The translations under genes were made by a program, and so were the position numbers. Shown here in pieces: positions 51,001-63,784 of a stretch of DNA of 64,000 nt. This DNA is from Hybos culiciformis (taxonomy: Eukaryota > Arthropoda > Insecta > Diptera > Hybotidae), in NCBI GenBank assembly GCA_964007475.1, contig OZ023274.1:24510043-24574042 (forward strand), read 5' to 3'. The notes beneath the pieces were generated by a model. It saw only the letters and a list, made by a program, of their open reading frames with translations, ran no database searches and was not told the DNA's origin. Position 1 is the first letter of the stretch. The number at the start of each line of letters is the position of its first letter.

Positions 51001-53746
51001 AAAAGAAACAGCCGGCTACAAAATTATTTTTATATAAAAAATATAGAAATAAAAAGTAAAATAAAAAAAAAAAAAAAAATTAAGTATAATTATAATTATA
51101 AAAGTTGAATAAAATTAAAAAAAAAAAAAAACCGCATGAGACATTTTCCTAAACAACTCTCGTGTGTGCGAAGCCATTGAGTCTCTGTTGTTAGGTAAAT
51201 ATAAAAAAAATTTAAGAATTTTTTTTTCTTCTTAAAAACATCATATGATTAATATCTAACAATTAATTTTGATGATGAAATTTTTTTTTTATTTACTTAA
51301 ATAATTTTTTTTTTATATTATTACATTCAAGAATCTATAAATATAATATAGCTATAGAGTGAATCAGGGGGATAGGTGAAATGTGTAAAAAATTAAAACG
51401 TGTATGGCACATACAACAATGTCAAACTGTTGTGTGCCCCAGAGTATGTTCGCTTATGTAATTTAATTTATAATTTGTTTTTTGTTTTTTTTTTGTTATA
51501 AAAATGAGATAATTTTTTTTTTAAATAATAAAAAAATAAAAAAGCAGTTTATTTTTGAACGGAGGAAGTATTACGGTATAAATTGTTAATTATAAATGTG
51601 AGAAAACTACAAATTTTGAGATTTATGATGAATCAAAGCTGAACAAAAAATTGAGAAATTTTAAAATTAGGCTATCATTAAAAATTCTGTGTTTCCCAGG
51701 ACTCATTTGCGTTTTTGAACAATCAGGCTGGCTTTTCACTTGCAGAATATGAATTTTAATTTTTTTTTCTTATGTTTTTAATTAACTAACTATATTAACT
51801 TCTTTCGATTAGAAGTTAGGTTTATCTTTGGAGATAGAATGTTTTTTGTTTGTAACGCTCTCCTCAATAAAATTAAAACTTTAATTCCAGTAACATCAGT
51901 ACATAATTGACTATTAAAATTAAAAAATATGAAAAATATGTATCAAAATGTAAGCAAAAGGGCTTAGTATTAGTAGATAATTGCCCAGAAGATGTGGAAA
52001 AAACTAAAAAGTAGTAGGCAAAAAAAAGTTCATTTTAATTGTGAAGTAGAATATAAATAAAACTAATTAAATAGAAAAAAATAAATGTTCAATCATCCAT
52101 TCATCCATTGTTCTGCAACTATATTAGCTAAATTGAACAAAAATCCAATTTTTGATAAAAACAAAATTATAACGCCGAACGGTCTATTTAAATTTTTAAT
52201 TCAAACAAAAATAAAATAAAAATCTTTGCATCCCATTGAAAATTTTACATCAAAATGAATGCACTTATTTTACATAAAGTTCGTACTTACTAAAACAAAA
52301 GTTTATAAACATAATTGAAATATTAATTTCTTCCAGCAGAAATAATTGCTATTTATGTAATTTCAGATATTTTTCTTTTTATATGTTTCTATGAAACATT
52401 TTTGCAAGAAAATTTTAAGTTTTTTCAAACATTGTGACTTTTGAGTACGAATTGTATATTTATTTTTTTTTGTATAAGTTTAGTATAGTCAATTAATTTT
52501 AATTTTCTTATCATCCTTACGTGATACTTTACATTTTATACATATGTGAATTTTTGTATTAAAGTTTTATAATTTTTTTTTTTTTTCAATTAAAATAGTT
52601 TTTTTTTGTGTCTGTAAAAAAATTTGGTTGGTTTACAAATAAAACAATAAAATTTAAAATGTATTTTTAAAATCATAAACTTACTTCAAACCATCAAAAT
52701 AAATGTTTAAATGTTAATTAGTTTTGAGATATATTTTTTTAAACAAAAATTAATATTATTTATAACAAATTAATTTCCAATAAGATAAAATTTACAGTTT
52801 TTTGTTAATATATGAAAAAGTTTGGTTTCTCAGAAACATGAATTTTGTTCTAGAATTGCTGAAGAAAGAAACGTACCTGCATACTTATATGGGATAAATT
52901 AAAACTTCTGTTAAAGAAAAAGTTTTACAGTATTAGCATTTGTTGGCAGCGGCAACATGTTGCAAGATGATGCAACTGCACCATCATCTTTATTTGAAAA
53001 AAATGTAGAGCTTTTCAACTTTATACTTCTGTAGTATTTAGAAAAATTAAATTTTTATTTTCTGAATTACACTGACTAAAAATTTTTCAAACAACCTATA
53101 AAATGGAAATGAAAGTAAAGATGATTTTAAAAACTTCTGACCATCAGCCCATTGTGATTTTTTTTTTCGTGAATTCAGAATTTTATTGTCTTGTAGTTCT
53201 TAAATCAATATTTAAAGTTTTGTGTTTATAGTGACCAGGAAATTTTTATTTTAGTTGGTTTTAGTGGTTGAGGACAATTTTGCAAATAAAACTCAACTAA
53301 GATACTTCTTTATTTCTACCAATACATTCGCTCCTCTATAATAAAAGTTTTTACATACCTATATATAAATTTATGGGACTTAGTATTCTAATGACTTCAG
53401 TAAAATATTAATTTGATTTTCCATTTCATTTTAACATTTAAATATAATAATTTTACTAAAACCAACAATTAAACAATCCAAAAGAATGTTTCGAAATATG
53501 TAGAACATTTTGTGAAATCAGTAATAATTTTCACATGCATCATCTGACACAAATAAAATTTTGCATTTGAGGGTTATTTGAATCCATCACATCTATGTTG
53601 TTTATTTATGTATATTATGTATTATTTAACTAATTAAAAAAATTACTATTCGAAACCTTTGAGATATTCACAGAAGTTAAATAAATTTCAATTTTTTCAA
53701 ATACGGTACGTTGTATTTACAATCGTAAATTTGCTCGGTAAATGTT
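48088..53746. other. Intergenic DNA, low complexity
   Basis: AT-rich throughout. The open stretch 49957-50382 (141 codons) is F/I/K-rich and reflects base composition. A hairpin GGCACA..CAACA / TGTTGTGTGCC lies at 51397-51429. A less AT-rich patch at 52943-52992 contains GCAACATGTTGC and an AGATGATG/CATCATCT pair. No gene is supported. Confidence 0.5.
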
Positions 53747-54287
53747 ATATTACATGCGTCAATACTGTACTTCACTTCACTGTACATCACTTCACTGTAT
53801 ATCACCTTACTGTATTTTCATTTCACTGTATTTCTATTTACTGCATTTCATTTCACTGTATTTCATTTCACTGTATTTCATTTGACTGTAAATTTTGGCT
53901 GTAAAGTTTACAGCCAAAATTTACAGTCAAATTAGTTTTTTTTAATAAAAAATATTGAAAGTGACATAAAGTCAATTGACTTTATGTCACTTTATATCTT
54001 GATTTTATAACATTTTTAAAAAGCGACATAAAGTGACATAAGGTCAATTGACTTTATGTCACTTGACTTTAAGGCACCCCCCCCCGAAAATGACATATGT
54101 ACATACTTTGAAAAAATACAGTGAAATGAAAATACAGTGAAATAGAATACAATAAAATGGAAAATACAGTAAAATGGAATACAGTGAAAAGGTAAAACAA
54201 TGAACTTCAAAAATACAGTGTAATGATACTACAGTGAAATGATCGTACAGTGAAGCGTACCGCTCGCGTATATTACATGCGCAATAC
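53747..54287. repeat. Nested palindrome structure with TTTCACTGTA arms
   Basis: The left arm (53766-53890) holds repeated TTTCACTGTA at about 14-20 bp spacing. The right arm (54114-54258) holds the complement TACAGTGAAA. Between them are three palindromes: 53881-53931 (25-bp perfect arms, 1-nt centre), 53958-53993 (36-bp perfect) and 54031-54064 (34-bp, one mismatched pair). The whole is bracketed by direct repeats ATATTACATGCG(T)CAATAC at 53747-53765 and 54270-54287, which could be target-site or recombination products. A C9 tract lies near 54077. Frames through the arms encode repeats of FHCIS/FTV type and are not genes. Confidence 0.8.
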
Positions 54288-54442
54288 ACATGTAATTATT
54301 TAATTAAGTAAATTTTATTTACATTCTCCGTATTAATTAAATTTTATTTACTTACTTCATTTCGAACTTTTGTTTATTTTTTGCATTGCAAAATGTATTG
54401 ATTGCAACTACCTTTCACATGCATACTAAAACAGTATACAAA

Positions 54443-54577
54443 ACATGTTAATAAAATTTGTTATACAGCTCGTTGGGTATATACATAAAAACACATAGAC
54501 ACTTCACAATATTTACTCGTTTTTATGTGTTTTTGTGTATACACAACTCGTTGTAATAACAAATTTTCATAACATGT
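54443..54577. repeat. Foldback element with about 55-bp imperfect arms
   Basis: 54443-54497 and 54521-54577 are reverse complements with small gaps and mismatches. Shared segments include ACATGTTA, AAAATTTGTTAT and AAAAACACATA. The loop is about 23 bp. It lies 155 bp from the palindrome nest and has different sequence. Confidence 0.65.
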
Positions 54578-54589
54578 GTTGAAATCTAC

Positions 54590-56148
54590 TATTTTCCAAC
54601 AAATTTACCGTAGTTTGCAATCCATTTTTCAAATTTCACAATGTTTTTTTCATTGATTTTTTTGATTACATACATACATACATAGAAACATGGGCGATTG
54701 CCCATTAATATTATGAATGAATTAAGATATTTAGTAAAAATAATGAAATTTAGTTATAGTGAAAATTATTTCTGTAAGTAGATTTAAGGCCCAGAAATAA
54801 GTATAATATAATTTGAATAATAAAGCTTGAAAAATTGTTTTTATGAAAAGAATTTGAAATTTTGAAAAATCTCGGAAAATTTTCGTATAAAACATATACT
54901 TTCTAAAATAAACAAAATCAATAAAAATAAAAGTGCGTAATAAAATTGGCTTCTCAATCATTTTTATATTGGACTATATACTAATTGTTGGTCTGCACGT
55001 CTCTATTTTATAAATTAATTTTTATTATCTTATACGCAATTTTTTATTCGATGTATGTAATTATTCTTCTTTTTTTTGTTTTTAATTTCAACAATTTTAT
55101 TATTTTCTTCCAACATAAAACATTATATTAGTATTCCCTAGGGAAGAAATCATACATAAATTTTAAATAAAAACGTTAAATTTGTATCGGGATTTGAAAT
55201 TTAATTTTTTTTTGTTAAACTTATCAAAGAAGCCCCAAATAAATAATTTTTAAAAATTATAAACAAGGTTAAAAATAATAGCATATAACTAAATATAATT
55301 GAAAAAAAAAGGTTCACATAATTAAGTTAGAAATAACAATTTCTTGAAACTAAAAATTCTTTTTTTTATTTTGTTTAACATTATATTTTTCTAATGTTCA
55401 ATTTTAATAACCCAAATAACATTCAAACTTTAATATATAAAAAAAAGGTTTAAAAACAGGTTTTTAATTTAACTTTAGGTTAAAATCAATGTTCTTAAAA
55501 ATTAACCTTATAATTTAAGGTTTGTTTTTCTATTTATTTATTCTTTTTTTCAAATGTTTAGTCAATGTTGTTTTTTTAATTTTTTTTTTATTTTACCTGT
55601 CGTCATATGTTACGAAAAACCAACAGAACATGTTATAAAAAATAATACTTTTTTGAACGTTTGCACAACACGGTATTATGATGACATTGATGACTAAGAA
55701 ACATTAAAGTTTAATCAAATTATAAAACTAGCTTTTTAATTATAATAATAAAAAAAAAAGTTTATATATATAAAATAGATTTCTAGTTTAAGTTTAGATT
55801 AGAATTATACTGTTATTTATAAAAAAAACAATGAAATTCGTTATAAAAGTAATACAACCAATATAGAACTTTGACCAACATTTGCAGAATATGAATAATG
55901 AAATTAATATTAATAACTAAGTTTTAAATAACATTATCTTCGAACCAATATTGAATTAACATTTTTCTTTTTGTTAAAGAACAATACTTTACGTCCAAAA
56001 TTAGAAAAAAATTTGTTGCTAACAACTAGGTATATAAAGTAAATTTTTGTAACCAATTGTGATAACCTTAATCCAAATTTTGAATTTATTAAACTTTAGA
56101 TTATGGAATCAATGCTAAATTCAATATTTTTATTTTAAGTCAATAATA
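54590..56148. other. Intergenic DNA, low complexity
   Basis: AT-rich, with an ACAT microsatellite at about 54668-54682. No gene or element ends were seen. Confidence 0.5.
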
Positions 56149-56156
56149 TGTAAGGA

Positions 56157-56493
56157 CAGGCCTGTCCAACACAATTTTACTAAGGAGCCAATCTGGAAAT
56201 CATTCTCTGCAATTCTAATATACATTTATTAAAAGTGCGTTTTTAAATTATAATTTTTTTTTTTAAACGCAAATTGAAATCTCAATTGTTTTTTGGGGTT
56301 AAAATTTATCATTATTTTATCCAGTGAATTCAAATTCACTCACAATCTTTTCTGCAAAATTCCGTAATTTGATATATTTTTAATCAGTCAAATGTTTGCA
56401 ATAGAAATCTATCTAATCTTTTATATGTTGGAGCAAGGAAACAAAACTAAAGAAGCCACATATGGCTCAAGAGCTTGCCGTTGGACAGGCCTG
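56157..56493. mobile_element. hAT-type MITE with 8-bp target-site duplication
   Basis: Terminal inverted repeats CAGGCCTGTCCAAC (left start 56157, right end 56493) are identical over 14 bp. CAG...TGTCCAA is a common hAT terminus. The flanking octamers TGTAAGGA (56149-56156) and TGTTAGGA (56494-56501) match at 7 of 8 positions, as expected for the 8-bp duplication made by hAT transposases. The 337-bp body has no transposase, so it moved in trans. Confidence 0.85.
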
Positions 56494-56655
56494 TGTTAGG
56501 ATAATAAATTTGCAAAATTATTTGCTAAAGCATTATTTAAGCGTTGACACAACGTAAATATTGTTCTGTTTATAAACTTTAAATTAAAAAAAAAAAACAT
56601 AAATTGCGTAAAAAAGCTTGTAATTAGTTGCTAAAACATTTTCCTAACTTTTGCA

Positions 56656-57020
56656 CAACGTTAATATTAAGAAATATTGATATAATTTGGAGCTTAAACT
56701 TTATTCATAAAAAAAAATTTATTTTTTGGGTCACAATATCGGAATATTACTAGGACAACGAATATTCGAGCTTAAACACCCAGCAAAAAAAAACTACATA
56801 CCTATACCGGGTCAAAATTTATTATTTTCAACGTTAATTATTTTCAACGTTAATATTAAGAAATATTGATATAATTTGGAGCTTAAACTTTATTCATAAA
56901 AAAAAATTTATTTTTTGGGTCACAATATCGGAATATTACTAGGACAACGAATATTCGAGCTTAAACACCCAGCAAAAAAAAACTACATACCTATACCGGG
57001 TCAAAATTTATTATTTTCAA
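56656..57020. repeat. Perfect tandem segmental duplication (176 bp, period 189)
   Basis: 56656-56831 and 56845-57020 are identical as far as I can read, including A-tract lengths. The 13-bp linker repeats part of the unit (CGTTAATTATTTTC). Absence of divergence implies a very recent duplication or an assembly duplication. Confidence 0.9.
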
Positions 57021-60000
57021 GTATTATTATTAATATTAATAGTTGATTTTTTTTTCTTTTTTTTTTTTTTAAATAAAATGAAAAATAATAAACCATTATT
57101 TTATTTATTTATTTTTTTTTTTCATTTTTCCCTAACTATAAATTTTCACATGTCAATGAAATTCAGAACGGATACGCTCTTTTATTATTTTTGTTTCAGT
57201 GCACATATTGTAAACATGGGTATGTTTTGTGTATAAACTATATAAAAGTACATATATTTTCTAGAGTGTACATACAACTTCTTTTTTTTTTTTTTTATAA
57301 AAAATATTAAAAGAAAATATTGCTTTTATTAAAAAAAAAAAAAAAAAAAAATTGAATCTTAGATCTGTTTTTGTTTAGACTTTTTTTTTTTGTAAAATGA
57401 CCTCATTCGTTCATTCAATGTTTACAATTTTGAAATCTCATTGAAAAAAAATGAAAAAATAATAGAAAACAAAGTTTATTTTGACTATAAGTTAGTTTTT
57501 TAATTTTATTTTTTGTAAATTTTTCTTTTTTTTTTTTTTTAATATTTATTCTTATTATTATTAAAATGTTAACATAAATTTATTGTTTATTATTACGCCA
57601 ACATTAAGATATTTTTTTTCACATATCAGTCAATAAATATGTTATTATTATTATTATCAATTTTATTTTTTTAACATAAATTTTTCCATTTAGGAAAAAA
57701 ACCGAATTAGAAAACAAAAAAAATAAAATAAAAATATCTTATATGTTTTTAGTTCTAAAAAGAAATAAAAAATAATACTGCGTTTCAATTTCATATAAAA
57801 AAAAAACTTGAAAGAGAATTCTAATTTTTATGAAAATAAGAATAAAAATAACAAAAAAAAAATTTTTTTTCACAAAAAAACAAAATAAAAAATATTTACA
57901 AATAAAAGTTTCCTAAATTACATAAAAATAATATTAAGTTAAAAAATAATAATATTTATTTGTATATTATTTACGCGCGCAAAATATGACTTTGATGGAA
58001 AGATATCTATAATCTCTTAACAAAAATTTCTATTATCAGTTTTTTATTTTTATTTTTATTTTGTCAATAAAAAATATTTTTTATTTTTTATTTCAGTTGA
58101 AAATAATAAATAAATATTTTATTACTATTTTTTTTTGGTAAAGAATTCGAATGGTCTGGAAAATCTCACTTTTTTTTCCGTGGTAAACAAAAACAATTTT
58201 TATTAAATTTATAAACTTGTGACTTTACGTAGAACTTATATTTTAGTTTCACCAGTCTGCAGTTTGAAATTCACTTATTCTTATCAGATTTTTCTTCTTT
58301 TTTTGGTAATTTTATTTGAATTTTTTTTTTTTTTTTGAAAACTTCCATTTTTGAATAGCTTATAGATAAAACTTACACTTTGAGAATGAGCATAATTATT
58401 TTTGATACGTCATAAAGAGGGTGCAAGCTGTTGGATCAGTCATCTGAAATTTTCCTTCACGATTTCACAAAAATGTTTAGCTTACTTAGAACCATATCTA
58501 CGATTTGGATATTCATGGTTCTATTTTATTTTTAAATTTTTTTTTTTCGAAGGGTTAAAATAATTTGTCGGCTGAGAAATGAAACAATGTATAATGAAAA
58601 GTATAATTTGGAGTTATTTGAGTTAAAGATTTGAAAATTAAAAAAACGTATGCAAAAATATCAAGTAACGTAAAATTTTCATCTAATAAAAATGTGTAAT
58701 CAACATTAAGAATATTGCAAAATAGTTGTACTTATAAAATCGAGTACGAGGAATCGAATGGTGCTATTATCTAATAATGACGTATAAATATCATACGTTG
58801 TTTCATTTCTGAGCAGACGAATTTTACTACTATTATATATATATATTCAATGTATCAATATTTTTCTTTAATAATTTGATCGAGACTGTATATTAAAAAA
58901 TCAATAATATGCAGTCGCTGGTACGTGAGTTTTGTGGAATTCGTTCTCGAAGAAACGGTGATGTTGATGAAATTTAAACTTCCATAAACATTAATCCGCA
59001 TTTCGGTCTCTAGATAGTACTACGCAACTCTCGTAATACACGAATCGTTGAAATGAGTAGGTGGTGTTCATTTTTTAATAATAACAATATAAACTTATGC
59101 TCGATCTATAAATAAGGTATTCATAATATTATTTTTAATTGTACTAATTCGCATTTTATTTTTATTTTATACCTCTAAATTTAATTTTAAAAATACTTTA
59201 ATTACGCATATTTTGTTGCGTACACACACAACAAACCAAAAAAAAAACAACAACAAAAAAAAAGTAATACAGCGAATTAAATTAGTTTCCTGAAAAATAA
59301 CATTTTACATGTGATTCATTTGAGCATAAAGAAACTATGATGGAAATTATGGTTATTTTTAAAAATTAAAATATATAAATTTTTCCTCAGCACGCACCAC
59401 TTTTTTATTTTTTTTTATTTTATATATTTTCATAAATTACAATTTTTTTTTTTTTTTTTAGTTAATTATTTGGTAAAATTTCTAAGAATATATTCATTTA
59501 CGAGTACGAAGTGTATTCGAAGAAAATGATTAATTTGAGTGTGAAAATTATAATTAAAATTGATATTGTTTTAATGGAATTGTTTAAGAACGAGGCAGTT
59601 TTCTTATTGGAGATTTATAAGATTAAAATTAAATTTTTTAAGACAAGAAAGTATTAGAAGAAAGTGTGCACGACTGCAGCAGAAGACTATTAAACAATAA
59701 TATTGAATTAATAAAGTTTTAGTTAAGCTACGCTGACCATAATTGTCCTTTAAATAAACTACAAATACAAGACATTATTAGTTTTTCGGAAAATATCTCG
59801 AAAACGGTGCGTTTTTCAGCATTTTGAGCTCACCGTGAAATTAACTTTTAATTACCTACTGAACAAACTTAAGAACTTGAAAAACTGTCAAAGAGTTACT
59901 TAGATATAGAGTTTTAAAAAGTGTGAAAAATATCATGTTTTCCAACAGTTTATTTGTAATTTTGTTTTTTTTTTTCATTATCTAAGTTTAATAATTTCTG

Positions 60001-62447
60001 TTGAAAAACAGGAAAAATTAATAGTTTGTTTTGGTAAATAATAAAATTGCAAAAGATTATATGATCCTTTAATTTTTGCTATAAATCTCTTGTGCATATT
60101 ACGTTCAATTTAGCATATTTTTTTTTATTTTTTTACATATTAATGCGCAAAAATATTATTAATTCTTAGCATTTCATTAGAAAAATTTTCCTTCCTAGAT
60201 GTCGACATAAATAATTATGTGAACATTTAGTGAAATGTATATGTACGAAATTTTTTTTTTTAAACTTCATCTTTAATGATATTTTTTTAATGAAAATTGC
60301 AAAAGCGGTAGCTCAAAGACCCATTGATCAAACTAATTTCATTTTATAGAGTATTAAAAATATAATTATTTATATTTTTATTCTTTCTGAAAGAAATTTA
60401 AATGACATGAGTGAACGTAATTCCATTCCAACTTTATTCTAGGAAAAATAGTTCTAAAGTTATTTTGCAAAGTGTTTTTTGGTACAAAAATATGTTTATT
60501 TATATTCATAAAATTAAACTATAATAGAATCTATTCCAAGCAAATTTATAATTAAAGCATATTTTCTTTTATTTCTATATTAATATTTTTACGATAATAA
60601 GACGAAATTATTGAAATTTAAGAAAATCATAAACAGATTGAGATTAAAATTTCTTTGTCATTCTCATATATTCGATACAACCCCGCTTCGGATTAGTCAG
60701 TCAAAGTATATTCGAAAAAAGGACGTAAATAAATTTTTAGTTTGATCTCAACGTGTGTTTCTGAATCGAAAAAAAACTTGCCTAAATAAAGTCTTTTTAA
60801 ACAAATTCCAAATTGACAAGTTGTAAGAAGGCAAAAAATGCAAAACTATTTTTAAATTGCTGAAATTATCAAACAGAATTAAAGTTATGCGTTCAATTAC
60901 AAACTAAAAATTGAGAAAATTTAGTTTTCCTTTTGATTATATATTAAGGGCGGATAAAAGAAAATAATTATTCTTTTTAATTTAATAAGAAAAACTTTCC
61001 AAATATTTTTTAAGCTGAATAAACAAGAAAATATTTTTATTTGTTCAATACACTCCTAAAATACACTTCTACACTTAATTTTTGGTTGATTTGACATTTA
61101 TAGGAGCAAAAAAAAAAAAAAAAAAAACCCAACGAAACAAATATTTTTTTTTCCTAACATTTAGTACAGTTTATTATTAAGGTTTTTAGGGTTTAGGTTT
61201 TTTTTCTTTAAGTTCTTTGAAGTCATAAATAATTAAAAAAAAAAAATTATTGGAATTGAAGAATTTTATTTTATTTTATTATTATTATTTTTTTAGTTAG
61301 TTTTGAAAACTCATAGAAAACAAAAAAAATATATAAAATTTTTGTATTTTTTTTTGTTCTTAGGCTCTTGAATTATCCACTTAATTTAATAGCAAAATAT
61401 AAAGAAAAAAAACTATAAAGGAAAAATCAGTAATATCCTTTCATGTCATTTAACATGATATCCAAGAATAAAATAAGTCTTTTTTTGTTTTTTTTTTTGA
61501 AATTCATGCTAACTGGACTATAAAATAATAAAAAAAACTTTGTTTTTTCTTTAATACAGGTATAACCCTACTATAACACGATATCCTAATTAAAACGTCC
61601 AAAAATTGATGAGATAAAGGAACCTAAGTAGAGAACTTACTAATAAGTGCATAATACTTCTGCTATATATGCAACAAGATACTTGGATCTAAAAAGATAC
61701 TACGTACTTTGTAATACAAGATATTTTGCATATAAAAAGATATTACGTACTAAATTCGTATTAAATGTATTTCTGTATTGTACATATTTGATTCTGTAGT
61801 TCAAAAGTTTCAGAATAACGAACTTATAAACTCTTAAATGATCACAGTTTACCTTTTGTCTTCTCACGATTACATTTCTAACAAACATTATACTTAGTTG
61901 GCGTCAAACTGCCAAACTACCGTGTTATATGTTGGTTATCTGTACTATATATAACAACATTTCATTCTCTAAGGCAGGCACACACAGCAAGGAAGTAACT
62001 TTTGGAAGGAATAAAAAAAATTAAAAAAAACTAAAATGGGAGAAATATTTTATAGCTTTACATAATGTTGCTTTTTTTCAAAAAATTTTTTTAATTTTCA
62101 TTTTGTCAAAAATAAAAATAAAAAAATTGCGTAAGTAAGTGTGCAATGTACCTAATGTTAAAAAAAAAATTCAAGAAAGGTAGAAAAAAAAAATTATTTT
62201 CCTGTTTGTAAGTTCTTCCTGTGTAAGTTAATTTTTTTTTTTTCAAAAATTTATATTGCGTGAATGATATAAGAAAAAAAACACACGAAGCAGTCATAGA
62301 ACTGCCTACAGAAGTTTATACTCAAAGATTTAAAATATTCAATAACAGTGGCTACAATTGATGGGCTGCTGAGTACAAAATGTAAATTAAAATATTTTAT
62401 CCTCTACCAAAAAAACGCACAACGCGGCTAAAGAAGTATAAACTTCA
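57021..62447. other. Intergenic DNA, low complexity
   Basis: A/T runs dominate 57020-58330 and 61100-61560. The 58740-59060 and 59460-59930 blocks have fairly even composition. A near-duplicate AAAAGATA(C/T)TACGTACT occurs at about 61693 and 61737. No protein gene could be supported. Confidence 0.5.
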
Positions 62448-63656
62448 AAAAAATTTTCGTATATTTTGCTCCAGCACGACCTAACCGTAGCTCCCCATCC
62501 AAAATTTTTTTTTCAGGTAATCTTAATTTTACCGGAGCTACCTATTAAAAAAAATTTTTTTTCGTATATTTTGCTCCGGCACGACCTAACTGTAGCTCCC
62601 TAACCAAAAATTTTTTTTCAGGTAATATTAATTTCACCGGAGCTACCTATTTTGAAAAAATAATTTTTCGTATATTTTACTCCGGCACGACCTAACCGTA
62701 GCTCCCCACACAAAAAATTTTTTTCAGGTAATATTAATTTCACCGGAGCTACCTATTTTGAAAAAAAAATGATTCGTATATTTTGCTCCGGCACGACCTA
62801 ACCGTAGCTCCCCACCCAAAACATTTTTTTCATTTAATATTAATTTCACCGGAGCTATGTACCTATTTTGAAAAAAACAAAAATTTCGTATATTTTGCTC
62901 CGGCACGACCTAACCGTAGCTCCCCACCCAAACATTTTTTTTCGGTTAATATTAATTTCACCGGAGCTACCTATTTAAAAAAAAATTTCGTATATTTTGC
63001 TCCGGCACGACCTAACCGTAGCTCCCCACCCAAAAAATTGTTTTCAGTTAATATTAATTTCACCGGAAAAAACAAAATTTTCGTATATTTTACTCCGGCA
63101 CGACCTAACCGTAGCTCCCCACCCAAAAAATTTTTTTCAAATAATATTAATTTCACCGGAGCTACCTATTTAAAAAAAAAAAAATTTTCGTATATTTTTC
63201 TCCGGCACGACCTAACCGTAGCTCCCCACCCAAAAATTTTTTTTCAGTTAATAGTAATTTCACCGGAGCTACCAATTAAAAAAAAAAAAAATTTTCGTTT
63301 ATTTTGCTCCGGCACGACCTAACCGTAGCTCCCCACCCAAAATTTTTCGGCTGGTAATCTTAATTTCACCGGAGCTCCCTATTTAAAAAAAAAAAAAATT
63401 TTTCGTATATTTTGCTCCGGCACGACCTAACCGTAGCTCCCCACCCAAAATTTTTTTTCAGGTAATATTAATTTCACCGGAGCTTCCTATTTTGAAAAAA
63501 AAAAAAAAAAAAATTTCGTATATTTTGCTCCGGCACGACCTAACCGTAGCTCCCCACCCAAAAATTTTTTTTCAGATAATCTTAATTTCACCGGAGCTAC
63601 CTATTTAAAAAAAAAAAATTTCGTATATTTTGCTCCGGCACGACCTAACCGTAGCT
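62448..63656. repeat. Satellite-like tandem array, 12 copies of about 106 bp
   Basis: The landmark CACGACCTAAC starts at 62475, 62580, 62686, 62792, 62904, 63006, 63099, 63206, 63313, 63421, 63534 and 63639, so units are 93-113 bp. Each unit has a conserved GC-rich block (GCTCCGGCACGACCTAACC, then GTAGCTCCCCACCC), a T tract, TTAATTTCACCGGAGCTACC, and an A tract of variable length. Length differences come mostly from the A/T tracts; one copy (ending 63099) lost the GAGCTACCTATT segment. Each unit contains GTAGCTCC and GCTCCGG, both complementary to CCGGAGCTAC, so two alternative hairpins can form. Long open frames through it are repeat artefacts. Confidence 0.95.
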
Positions 63657-63712
63657 TTTTTTGCTTGTAATATTGGGCCCTATATATACATATATTTGAA
63701 ATTAAAAAATCT

Positions 63713-63784
63713 TGTCATTGGGAATCGAACCAGGCACCTTCAGACTTACAGTCTGATGTTGTAGCCACTAAGCCATACTGTCCA
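63713..63784 (-). other. tRNA-derived pol III promoter (SINE head or tRNA-Tyr-like pseudogene)
   Basis: On the minus strand an A box TGGCTTAGTGG (63775-63765) and a perfect B box GGTTCGATTCC (63731-63721) stand at tRNA spacing. An anticodon arm TCAGA-CTGTAAG-TCTGA pairs perfectly and would give anticodon GTA (Tyr). The acceptor ends do not pair, the T arm keeps only two pairs and the D arm is poor, so it is not a functional tRNA. Transcription would run from here into the satellite array, 57 bp downstream. A tRNA-derived SINE head is the best reading. Confidence 0.7.

Noticed and set aside
53659..53904. Open frame of 81 codons ending in repeated FHCIS
   Set aside because: It is a reading of the TTTCACTGTA arm repeats. 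The complementary arm gives the same kind of peptide on the other strand.
62783..63322. Plus-strand open frame of 179 codons through the satellite, with repeated PARPNRSSPP
   Set aside because: It is the translation of tandem units whose lengths happen to be near multiples of three. Composition and copy-to-copy variation follow the DNA repeat, not codons.
63713..63784. Functional tRNA-Tyr
   Set aside because: The anticodon arm and both promoter boxes are good, but the acceptor, D and T stems do not pair and the intron usual for eukaryotic tRNA-Tyr is absent.
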